Part shown: positions 54,511 through 64,000 of the stretch, piece by piece
Position numbering within the stretch: the first letter of the stretch is position 1
Layout: each line of letters begins with the position of its first letter
Source of the DNA: Littorina saxatilis
Taxonomy: Eukaryota > Mollusca > Gastropoda > Littorinimorpha > Littorinidae
Assembly: GCF_037325665.1 (NCBI RefSeq)
Contig: NC_090245.1
Span: forward strand, 105,645,309-105,709,308
DNA: 64,000 nucleotides
Reading direction: 5' to 3'
The notes under the pieces: generated by a model
What the model was told of the DNA's origin: nothing
The model's database searches: none
Seen by the model: the letters and a program-made list of their open reading frames with translations, nothing else
Position numbers and translations under genes: made by a program

Positions 54511-54754
54511 GATCTGGCCATCTGGCAGTCGTGTTCCCGTAAGTAGGCTACACTGAGACAGACAGATCTAGATCTAGTGTCTCGCACTCTTGCACCGTGT
54601 CACATATGCTTACTGTGTGTGTGTATGTGTGACGGAGTGATTGAGTTTGCGTTACTGTTTGTTGATTTCTTACGTGAGCCTTGAAGGCTTCGCCTCTTGT
54701 TTGTTGATTTTTAAACCAGTGATTGACTTGTGGAGGACAGGGTTGCGCCAATCA
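54511..54754. other. Intergenic, nothing recognised
   Basis: Short stretch with a palindromic AGATCTAGATCTAG word near 54564 and GCCTTGAAGGCTTCGCCTC. No counterpart after copy 1. Confidence 0.4.
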
Positions 54755-55375
54755 TTTTATGAGAAATGTTGTTAGGATTTTAGTTTATAAAATGTTGTTG
54801 GGATTACAGTTTATAAACTGTTGTCTTCTTCTTCTGCGTTCGTGGGCTGAAACTCCCACGTACACTTGTGTTTTTGCACGAGTGGAATTTTACGTGTATG
54901 ACCGTTTTTACCCCGCCATATAGGCAGCCATACGCCGCTTTCGGAGGAAGCATGCTGGGTATTTTCGTGTTTCTATAACCCACCGAACTCTGACATGGAT
55001 TACAGGATCTTTTCCGTGCGCACTTGGTCTTGTACTTGCGTGTACACACGAAGGGGGATAAGCCACTAGCAGGTCTGCACATAAGTTGACTGGGAGATCG
55101 GAAAAATCTCCACACTTAACCCACCAGGCGGCCGCGGCCGGGATTCGAACCCTTGACCTTCTGATTAAGAGGCCGATGTCTTACCACCCTGCCACAGCGC
55201 CCGTCATAAACTGGTTGTGAGGATAACAGTTTCTAAAATGTTTGGGAGATTACCGTTTCTAATGCTTAAAGGATTACAGTTTCTAAAGTACTGTATTTTG
55301 GGGATTATAGTTTATCCAATTTTTTTTAGGATTACAGCTAATAAAATGTTGTTGGGATTACAGTTTCCTAAGTGC
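54755..55375. repeat. GGATTACAGTTTATAAAATG minisatellite split by a SINE
   Basis: Eight to ten diverged repeats of about 25-28 bases stand on both sides of the SINE at 54824-55205. The SINE therefore landed in an existing array. Confidence 0.65.
54824..55205 (-). mobile_element. Full-length tRNA-headed SINE, minus strand
   Basis: Read on the minus strand: a tRNA-like head with TGGCAGGGTGGTAAGACATC and B box GGGTTCGAATCC, then GTGGGTTATAGAAACACGAA, CCCAGCATGC, CGTATGGCTGCC, and a GAAGAAGAAGA tail. ATAAACTGTTG (54813-54823) and ATAAACTGGTTG (55206-55217) are the probable target duplication. The body equals that of 26611-26982, but the head is a different tRNA-like sequence. Confidence 0.85.
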
Positions 55376-55796
55376 AGTGTGGATGTACTGAGTGTATCAT
55401 CCTTCAGCCTTTCTGGCTTTGTTTTTTCTTTTTTTTATGTCAAGAACCTTTAATGTTCATGTCCATATAAACATAACATGTGTACCCTGTGAACCAGAGC
55501 ACTTCTCACTTAAAGAGGGGTTCAGCCTTTTTAATGTGAATGTTGAATATCTGAGGTAACTCAGATGCGAAAGAACTGTTGGAGAATGGTTTTAGTTCTG
55601 TTATAGGTACCTATACTATTTTTCGTTACTGTCACGTTTCAATATCACAATAAGGTGATTATGAACGGTTAGTTACTTCTAACTAACTAACCACACCACG
55701 ATCCACTCTCGCAGTCATACAAATAAATAGAATCAACAAAAGTATAAGTTTCAGACGCCTGTTTATGTAATATCACGCCACCTCCCTCGAGACTTC

Positions 55797-56269
55797 CCGC
55801 AGTGGGGCACTGCGGTTATGAAATTAAAGGCCCCTCCTGTTTTTGGAACCGCAGGAGCTTTCTAGTTTGCTGTTAGGTAGATTTTTGGTTCCTCTTTCCT
55901 GTCATGCTCTCTTTTTCTTCATGAATTCTTTTCTTTTTTCTGCCTTCTTGCTCATTCACCTGTATTTTTTCCAAAAATCTCTTCTCTTGCCGCTTGTCTC
56001 GCGATTCATGTATAGTTTAATCTGTTAGTGTTCTGATGTAAGTCCAGCAGTAGATAGGTTAAGCCTATTTTAACATACTGGAAACTGGTAATCTTCCAGT
56101 AGGTATTAATTTAGTTTTACTAAAGCCTGCTGGGACACAAGTAATGGGTTAGTGCATTTGTAAACAGGAATCGTTTGACAAGTGGCCCCCTTCATCCCCC
56201 CCTTCCTCGTCCTGATATGGCTCTGCGTAGTCGGCTGGACGTTAAGCAACAAATAAACAAACAAACAAA
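55797..56269 (+). mobile_element. SINE nested in the solo LTR
   Basis: 473 bases between copies of TCCCTCGAGACTTC (55783-55796 and 56270-56283). It ends GGACGTTAAGCAACAAATAA plus AAAC repeats. The 3' domain (TTTGTAAACAGGAATCGTTT, AAGTGGC) is related to that of the SINE at 40943-41365, but the head differs. Confidence 0.75.
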
Positions 56270-56323
56270 TCCCTCGAGACTTCACTCCAAAAGATGTTCT
56301 TTTTACGTTCAAAACGTAAAAAC

Positions 56324-56991
56324 TTCTTCTTCTTCTTCTTCTTGGCGTTCGCAGAGGTTACACAATCAGTCCAGCACTGGTGATAAATGTTGTCGTTTTC
56401 TCCAACTCCTGTCGACTGCCGTATAGTTTGGTCTGCAAGGGAGTTGGTGACGGCCACACTTCTTTTCGTTCCTCATCTAGTAAGGGACATCGCTGTAAGA
56501 TGTGTTCCGCTGTTTGGTCCTCTTGACCGCAGGCACAGGTTGGTGATGGCGCCAGCTTGAACTTTCGGTTCATGTGAGCATTGAGCCTGTTGTGGCCAGT
56601 ACGCAGCCTGATGAGGTTGACTTGCTGCTCTCTGGACATTGTGTGGTAGTCATCTCTGTTTGTCCTTGGCCTCATCAATGCCTTGATGATTGTCTTCTGC
56701 TCACTAAAGCTGACACTGTTTTCAGGTTGGTCTTCCACGGCTCCTTCTTTTGCCAGCTCATCTGCCCTTTCATTTCCTGGTATCCCACAGTGTGCTGGTA
56801 TCCACTGGAGGACAACTCTTCTGGTTTGTCTGACCATCTGTAATGCTTTGGCCAGCTGTGGGAGTTTGTCGTTCTCTAGGGCCTGAAGGACTGAAAGGGC
56901 GTCTGAGAGGAAGACAACTTGGTAGCAAGGGTCTGCGGAGTCCTGAACGAAGGAGGCGGCCTGCATGAGAGCTTCTGCTTCTGCTTTATAG
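56324..56991 (-). mobile_element. 5'-truncated LINE (I/Nimb-like) nested in the solo LTR
   Basis: Flanked by AACGTAAAAAC (56313-56323 and 56992-57002). The minus-strand frame from 56966 to 56358 encodes an RNase H core (FLSDALSVLQAL, WIPAHCGIPGNERADELAKE) followed by a zinc-knuckle-like CACGQEDQTAEHILQRCPL, the usual end of ORF2 in LINEs of the I group. A GAA-rich tail follows. Only the last ~670 bases of the element inserted. Confidence 0.8.
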
Positions 56992-58548
56992 AACGTAAAA
57001 ACAAGTGGTCACTGACAAAAATGCCAGTTAAAGTATAGAAAATGATAGTAACACGCTGATCCCGTGTATAGTTAGGAAAAGTTCCTGATCTGCCTTGAAG
57101 TGGTAGTTCATGCAGGTGTCACACACCCCACGTGGTCGCCGCTCCAGTGTAATCATTACGGTAATATAACAGATGACTTGGTGGTAAGAAGGGTGCAAAA
57201 GACATGGTGCAACTTAGCTTTTTGCCACTGAGTGGGCGGCGCGGCCCGTGATTAGTCTATAGTCTCCACAACTGCTCCGTCGAATGTAGTGCCGGCTGGC
57301 GTGGCAACGAAGCAGGGAACAGTGGAGACATCAGGCGCCTCACTCAGTCGCTGAAGGTCCTCCCGTAGTCTACCAGAAAAAGTAGAGTTGTAGCTGGTAG
57401 GACGGCGACAGCGACAGCAAATCACCAGTACATCAGGTTAGCAGGTTACATCAATGCCGCGGACGACCTGGTTACAGCATCCTGCTCAGCATAGCACGTA
57501 GTAGATGTACGTAGGCAGTAGAAAACAGCCAGCAACGGAAAATATGTAGAACCGAAGAAAGGCTGCAGCAAAAAGCATCGGTGCACTAAACATGCCACGC
57601 TACCCCTCAACCTCCACCTTTAAACATGTCAACTTTACATATCTCATCGAGCACATGGGCCTGCACAAACGAACTTTTACAACAATAAATCAGCTATTTT
57701 CCTTCCTTCTCTCCATATCTGCAAAAACCACATAAAGATTAGTATTTTAGCGTCACAAAGAGCAAATTATGCGCTACCTGGAAAGAACAACGGAGAGTAT
57801 TAATTTTCATTCCACAAATACAGACTCGTCAACAGCGTTAAATAATGATTTATTACCTCAACAGCCTAATGTAGGTAGCTCTCTCTTTTAAGCGAATCCG
57901 CTTCCTTTTAAATGGCACCCGTTCGTCAACGGATATACCGCCATCCTCCCTCTTGCGCTGAATCCTTATGCGGTGGAAAACCTTCTCCGCACAGCGAAGA
58001 AACTTTGACGCCCCGACTGTCAGCCAGCATGTAAACAAAGAGAAAGTGGTCTCTAATTGAAGTTCCTTTAAGCCCTAACTGTGCAAGCAGAACGGCACGT
58101 TGAAATACAGTGCAGCAGTCAACGCGTTGAAGACCATCAAACTTGTAGGAAAATAAGACACCGACTGTTCTCTCTCGCTGCTGAGTTTTGAGTGTCCAAT
58201 TAACATGTCTCACACAGACAACCTTGACAAAATCACGTGACTCACCTTGTCACGTTCCAAGTTGAGTTACCGTCCGTTTTGCCCTGACAGCAGAAATCAC
58301 CCACGTGAAACCCTTGCAAACAAGAAATCCCCGTGTTCGGCTATGCTCGGTCAGCTAAAACCCAGCCGTTGACAGAAAGCACAGGCGCTTTCTATCGAAA
58401 TTCGGGGAAGGCACCCCACAGAGTGACACTTTCTCGATCCATGTCACTAAATCGTGACAGTTACATGTTTCAAAGGTCTATGGGATTTTACTCCAGCATA
58501 TATACTATCACCATCCACACCTGATTTGGACTTGCTGCGAGCCTTTTT

Positions 58549-59431
58549 TACATTTAGTCAAGTTTTGACTAAATGTTTTAACGTAGAGGGGGGAATCGAG
58601 ACGAGGGTCGTGGTGTATGTGCGTGCGTGTGTGTGTGTGTGTGTGTGTGTGTCTGTCTGTGTGTGTGTGTAGAGCGATTCAGACTAAACTACTGGACCGA
58701 TCTTTATGAAATTTGACATGAGAGTTCCTGGGTATGAAATCCCTGAACGGTTTTTTCATGTTTTTGATAAATGTCTTTGATGACGTCATATCCGGCTTTT
58801 CGTGAAAGTTGAGGCGGCACTGTCACGCCCTCATTTTTCAACCAAATTGGTTCAAATTTTGGTCAAGTAATCTTCGACGAAGCCCGGACTTCGGTATTGC
58901 ATTTCAGCTTGGTGGCTTAAAAATTAATTAATGACTTTGGTCATTAAAAATCGGAAAATTGTAAAAAAAAAAAAAAAAATTTATCAAACGATCCAAATTT
59001 ACGTTCATCTTATTCTCCATCATTTTCTGATTACAAAAACATATAAATATGTTATATTTGGATTAAAAACAAGCTCTGAAAATTAAATATATAAAAATTA
59101 TTATCAAAATTAAATTGTCAAAATCAATTTAAAAACACTTTCATCTTATTCCTTGTCGGTTCCTGATTCCAAAAACATATAGATATGATATGTTTGGATT
59201 AAAAACACGCTCAGAAAATTAAAACAAAGAGAGGTACAGAAAAGCGTGCTATCCTTCTTAGCGCAACTACTACCCCGCTCTTCTTGTCAATTTCACTGCC
59301 TTTGCCATGAGCGGTGGACTGACGATGCTACGAGTATAGGGTCTTGCTGAAAAATGGCATTGCGTTCAGTTTCATTCTGTGAGTTCGACAGCTACTTGAC
59401 TAAATGTTGTATTTTCGCCTTACGCGACTTG
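58549..59431 (+). repeat. Full copy of the GTCAAGTTTTGAC repeat family
   Basis: Opens with the palindrome CATTTAGTCAAGTTTTGACT AAATG (58551-58575), then AATCGAGACGAGGGTCGTGG, (GT)n and TGATGACGTCATATCCGGC, and ends near CTTGACTAAATGTTGTATTTT with CGCCTTACGCGACTTG. No coding frame. The second copy follows within 15 bases. Confidence 0.6.
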
Positions 59432-59445
59432 TTTCTTTTTCTTTT

Positions 59446-59760
59446 TACATTTAGTCAAGTTTTGACTAAATGTTTTAACATAGAGGGGGAATCGAGACGA
59501 GGGTCGTGGTGTGTGTGTGTGTGCGTGTGTGTGTGTAGAGCGATTCAGACCAAACTACTGGACCGATCTTTATGAAATTTTACATGAGAGTTCCTGGGAA
59601 TGATATCCCCGGACGTTTTTGTCTTTTTTTCGATAAATACCTTTGATGACGTCATATCCGGCTTTTTGTAAAAGTTGAGGCGGCACTGTCACACCCTCAT
59701 TTTTTAATCAAATTGATTGAAATTTTGGCCAAGAGGTAGAGAGAAACCGCCCAAACACAG
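59446..59760 (+). repeat. Second, shorter copy of the same repeat
   Basis: Same opening palindrome (59448-59472) and body, closely matching 33494-33790, so this one is the copy shared with the first intergenic region and 58549-59431 is the added one. Confidence 0.6.
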
Positions 59761-60645
59761 ATTCAGGGGAAACTACCAAGTAAAACTTTACAAAGCACAA
59801 TGATCTCCCTTATACTTCTGTACATATTCTTTCAACTGGAATAAACGAAACGAAATTAAAAGAAAATTAAAAATACTGTCGGAGACAGAACATGGCTACT
59901 AAACAATAACAATAAACTCCTAATACTTCTTTAAACGTTCTGTAAAAATGATTTGTATGAAAAGTGTTGAAAAGAAGAGAAAATAAATCCTCAAGGCAGT
60001 GAACACACTCACCATGCACTGACATACGAAAGCAGCCACACAAACACAGCACAGAGGAGCGTGTGCAGATGCTTTGCAAGAATAAGCTTGAAAACCAGTT
60101 TGAATAAATAGCAGCAGATAGAGCTGCATGTCATAATCATGTAATTTATTTTTTTCTTGTCTGGCTTTATTGACTGCATGCCGATCATGTGGCATGGCAA
60201 TGACTTTTCACTCTTCAGTGTACCTACCGGTACATAACACAGCTCCCACTCTCCCTTACTAATCAGTGCCTACCCCAAGCCGTGACAACTGTCGAACCGA
60301 TGCTTGGAAATTGTGTGGAAGAGTACACCTCTCTATTTCTCTCCAATGCTCTTCCTCCTGACATGCAATGACACCCGGGACACCCCACAGAGTTAGCCAG
60401 CTACCCCTCCAACACCCCACCCCCTCCCTCTCTCTCCCTCCCTCCAGCCATGTACTGTTGGGGGCTGTGGCCAGAGATAAGAGAGGCCAGCTGCACTGTT
60501 CACTCAGAGCAAAACCAGTTGACTGTGTCGTAACTTTTGACAAAGCAAGACAACTGAAGGGTTCATAGATTAGGCAACCGACTCACTGGTCAAGGCTGAG
60601 GGGAAACAAGAGTATCTATATATATATATATATATATATGTTATA
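59761..60645. other. Duplicated intergenic block without a recognised gene
   Basis: Matches 33791-34826 except for the LINE tail present there. It ends in a (TA)n tract at about 60617-60639. Confidence 0.45.
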
Positions 60646-61019
60646 CTAGAATGAATACCCGCTTCGCCGGGTAGCCGGCTTCGCCGGGAAGAGGTACTTA
60701 GAGCCGTACGCCGGCTTCGCCGGGTCCGAACAATGGACCCGCCAAGCTTAGGTCCCTCCCAGATTCGTGGAATGGGAACAGCACGAAAATGATTCAGTGG
60801 CCATAATGCCATTCCTGACCATATCGAGTCCCATCCTTGTCGACGAATGTAACCGTGTTAATCACCTTTGGAGGCGAACTCCACTCAAACAGGACTGAGC
60901 AAGTTAGAGCTTATCTCTAAGCCCTTTTGAACTGTTATATGGCTTCTAAAATTACACAAAAGCCGCCAGACCACATCACAAACAGAACTGAACAATGCAC
61001 AGGTGTTGCTCACATAGAG

Positions 61020-61050
<31 letters not shown>

Positions 61051-61936
61051 GAGAAGCCGTATCTATAGAGAGATAGATGACAGTGTATTTTTCGCGTGGC
61101 TATAAATTGATTCGATCTTTGCACTTTTACAGTGAGGATAATTTACGGGTCCAATTTACGTTCTGGACACTGCGGTGACCTTCTAAAAATAGTAACAGAA
61201 CGCCGGGAATATCCGAAGATACTATAGTGCACCATACGAAGGAAGGGAGGTAAACGCTGAAAACATGGAGAAGATGAGGAGATAAGGAAGAGTTACTTAT
61301 AATGGTGAAATGAACACAAAAACCAAATTCGGTTCAGCGCTGCGCGCTGAGAGCACGTGTTGAAATATCTCATCGATGATATTGTGTCCGGGGTGTAGCT
61401 GAATACGGTGTCCAAATTTGAAAAAGATCCACCGAGAACTTTGGCTTTGGTGTGTCGGTATGGGGGCCCGGGTAGCTGAGGTGGAACCAAAATAGCTGAG
61501 GTGGAACCAAAATCGGTTCAGCGCTGCGCGCTGAGAGCACGTGCTGTGTGTGTATCTGTCTGTCTGTGTCTTCGCGATCCACGGCCAAAGTTCTCGATGG
61601 ATCTGCTTCAAATTTGGTGGGCTTATTCACAGAGACCCCGGACACAACCTGATCGATGAGATATTTCAACACGCGCTCTCAGCGCGCAGCGCTGAACCGA
61701 TTTTCGTTTTTCACTGCACGTTACTATTTTTAGATCTCCCTTCCTTCGTGCGCCGGCGTCAATCCATATTCCCGTTTGTACGTTACTATATTTAGAAGGT
61801 CACTGCACGTTACTATTTTTAGATCTCCCTTCCTTCGTGCGCCGGCGATGCCGGCGTACACCCGGCAAAGCCGGGTCCCCGGCGACGGCCGGGTATTCGG
61901 CTCTACTTCTTCCCGGCGAAGCGGGTAATCATCTAG
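60646..61936. mobile_element. Hairpin-rich repeat with CTAGA...TCTAG ends
   Basis: Both ends carry many short hairpins of the type CCCGGCTTCGCCGGG, and the terminal ~25 bases are inverted repeats (CTAGAATGAATACCCGCTTC and complement). Inside, CGGTTCAGCGCTGCGCGCTG occurs in both orientations. No counterpart before copy 2. Class unknown, no transposase frame. Confidence 0.55.
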
Positions 61937-61954
61937 TCTTGTCAATGAAAGAGG

Positions 61955-63298
61955 TTACACACAGACACACGATGCTGAGAATTTTGGCCGGTTTTTCACT
62001 CTCTTTCCCTCAGGACCTTCATCGACTGTGGTTTCTGTTGTTTACGTCCAACAGACAAGAATAAAGAGCTCAGTGCAGTTTCATGTTGGCATCTTCGCAT
62101 GTACTCCACTCCTGACCAAAACTACCCCCCCCCCCCCCTCCTGATGGGTACAATATTGACGGACTGTTTGATGATATCTTCTGCTATGGTCTGTTGAGAC
62201 AGTGATATCAAAATCGAGACCGGAGGTCGAGATTTTGATATCACTGTCGAAACAGACTAATAGCAGAAGATATCATCACACAGTCAGTCAATGTTAGATA
62301 TATTGCTAATTCTCTGGACATTTTGTATTAACTGTAAAGAAATTACAAAAGTATTTGTCTCAGTTTTGGCTGTTCCATATCCCTCCCTCTGATTATCATT
62401 TCTTTTTGTTCACTCTTTTCTTGTACTTTTCAGTATTTCAAAATGTCTTTTCTTTCAAAAAGTCTTTAGTCACTTGCTCAACTAAATTCTGGGATCATTA
62501 CATTTTCATATATATTTGTTTGTTTTTAAATTTAGGTGTTTTTGTTTTTGAAGTGGGGAAGCAATAAAGAGGTCGTCGATATCAAAACTGATATCGACGG
62601 AAATGTCGTCGATATCACTTTTGCACTGAGCTCAGTTTTTCCCAATTGACCAATGGAAATCCACGTAACATATGAAATAGCAATATTGGGTAATATGGAC
62701 GGACTGCATGTCTGATGATATCATCTGCTATGGTCTGTTGAGACAGTGATATCAAGATTTTGATATCACTGTCGAAACTGACCAATAGCAGAAGATATCA
62801 TCACACAGTCAGTCAATGTTAGATATATTGCTAATTCTCTGGACATTTTGTATTTACTGTAAAGAAATTACAAAAGTATTTGTCTCAGTTTTGGCTGTTC
62901 CATATCCCTCCCTCTGATTATTATTTCTTTTTGTTCACGTTTTTCTTGTACTTTTCAGTATTTTAAAATGTCTTTTCTTTCAAAAAGTCTTTAGTCACTT
63001 GCTCAACTACATTCTGGGATAATTACATTTTCATATATATTTTTTTGTTTTTAAATTTAGGTGTTTTTGAAGTGGGGAAGCAATAAAGAGGTCGTCAATA
63101 TCAAAACTGATATCGACGGAAATGTCGTCGATATCACTTTTGCACTGAGCTCAATTTTGCTCAATTGACCAATGGAAATCCACGTAACATATGAAATAGC
63201 AATATAGTTTTTTGAGGTCGCATTTTCGGGGATTGTTGACCCTTTGTGCCAACCATAGCTATGATTTTGCGAGAGTAGCCGAACGTGCCTGTGGGAGG
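61955..63298. repeat. Rearranged upstream region of copy 3
   Basis: Starts like 4432 and 35514, but after the C-run (62125-62140) jumps to palindrome sequence. The AT-rich block then appears twice in reverse orientation (about 62305-62690 and 62812-63210), each flanked by GATATC palindromes. Normal order resumes at TTTTCGGGGATTGTTGACCC (63221). This fits inversion and duplication between inverted repeats. Confidence 0.7.
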
Positions 63299-63299
63299 T

Positions 63300-63332
63300 T
63301 CACGTGATTTTCTGTTTGCATAGTCACATGAC
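63300..63332. promoter_or_regulatory. Two CLEAR-like E-boxes, copy 3
   Basis: TCACGTGA at 63300-63307 and GTCACATGAC at 63323-63332. They are retained even though the DNA further upstream is rearranged. Confidence 0.5.
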
Positions 63333-63348
63333 ATCTAACCTTCCCATA

Positions 63349-64000
63349 ATGGTGGAAGGATCAAGGAAGATGGTTTCGCTTCTCTTTGTTTTGTCTCTGT
63401 TTTCTGCATTGTCTGACGCAAAACTCTCTGTGACACCCACAAAGGGTGTACCATGGCCAATGCCTATGGACTACAAAACTACCGGCAAGCAGAACACTGT
63501 TGATGCTGCCAGTTTTCGTTTTACCACTCGAAGTGTTGAGTGCGACATTTTGCTGGATGCATACGTTCGCTACAGAGAAGCGATCTTTGGGCGAAATGCC
63601 GACAGATTCCATGCCATGCGTCAAAGGTAAACTGTAAATGTTAGTTACTGTAGTAAGGATATATATAGAACTTCGCAATCCGAGTGTACAGTATGTATTG
63701 CTTTTTTACAACCTGTTTAAATTTTAGCTTTTTTTTATTTAGACATTCAGTGGGCATAAAACATTTGCTCCAGAATTAATTCTGATTTTTTTGGTAAGTG
63801 ATTTAAAGGCAGAGTAAGCCTCCCGTAAACCATCACAGATACGGTCAGGCTTTTACACACAGTATAAACACCCTTTCATTTAAACACTCACCAATTGAGA
63901 ACATCCTAGGTGCCCTCCGTAAAGAGCGAACAATTTTCAAAGAATTTATTTTTGCGTGGTTTATCTTACCCCTGAGCCATCGTGAACCCGTGTGATCCAG
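63349..64000 (+). CDS. Beta-N-acetylhexosaminidase, copy 3 (exon 1, cut by window end)
   Basis: Exon 1 is 63349-63626, with the same length, start context, signal peptide and donor as copies 1 and 2. Its residues match copy 2 (Leu in the signal peptide, Arg in ASFRF). The rest of the gene lies beyond the window, so whether it is intact is unknown. Intron 1 lacks the GGCC-ended MITE of copies 1 and 2 but holds the start of a TTAA MITE. Confidence 0.85.
63807..64000. mobile_element. TTAA-target MITE, intron 1 of copy 3 (cut by window end)
   Basis: Begins AGGCAGAGTAAGCCTCCCGT directly after TTAA (63803-63806) and matches the left end of 37784-38514. Copies 1 and 2 show GATTTAACC at this site, so the insertion is specific to copy 3. 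Confidence 0.8.

Larger units (their letters stand above)
55630..58459 (-). mobile_element. Solo LTR of the Gmr1-like family with two nested insertions
   Basis: TGTCAC...GTGACA ends on the minus strand, flanked by the five-base duplication GTTAC (55625-55629 and 58460-58464). Without the two insertions it is about 1.67 kb, close to the LTR at 2856-4425. It is an old fossil left by LTR-LTR recombination. A partial counterpart at 32508-33396 shows the insertion predates the gene duplication. Confidence 0.85.

Noticed and set aside
55130-55205. Possible minus-strand tRNA gene
   Set aside because: It is the head of the SINE at 54824-55205.

Overview
The window reads as animal nuclear DNA, most likely from a marine gastropod mollusc (inference). 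The host exons are spliced with GT/AG introns. The DNA is packed with (GT)n, (TTC)n and (TATTG)n microsatellites, tRNA-headed SINEs ending in GAA or AAAG runs, and many small inverted-repeat transposons of kinds common in molluscs. I see no bacterial features, no CRISPR array and no free-standing RNA gene.

The only host genes I can support are a head-to-tail tandem array of lysosomal-type beta-N-acetylhexosaminidase genes (GH20, HEXA/HEXB family). Copy 1 (5543-31572) and copy 2 (36634-53624) each have 13 coding exons that join in phase to 540 residues. Copy 3 begins at 63349 and only its first exon lies in the window. I found seven replacement and five silent differences between copies 1 and 2. 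One replacement hits the position that matches the substrate-choosing residue of human HEXA. All three copies carry two E-boxes just upstream of the start that resemble the CLEAR site bound by TFEB-type regulators.

Layout: 1-4425 is the 3' part of a Ty3/gypsy-related LTR element in which integrase precedes reverse transcriptase (Gmr1-like). 4432-5540 is the upstream region of copy 1, with a long multi-arm palindrome. 5543-31572 is gene copy 1, whose 14.3-kb intron 4 holds one DIRS-type element (9299-22484) with a second, whole-looking one nested in it (10596-16720), plus a piggyBac-like end. 31573-36630 is intergenic sequence with an LTR remnant, a LINE tail and two tandem foldback MITEs. 36634-53624 is gene copy 2, where introns 7, 10 and 11 took up hAT-like, pogo-like, LINE and other insertions absent from copy 1. 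53625-63340 is intergenic sequence with a solo LTR carrying two nested insertions, a minisatellite split by a SINE, a hairpin-rich repeat and an inverted upstream block. 63349 to the end is copy 3.

Because the copies are near-identical outside the insertions, each serves as the empty-site control for the others. That makes target duplications, element ends and relative insertion order readable directly. Exon joins rest on splice sites, phase and family similarity recalled from memory. No database search was run.
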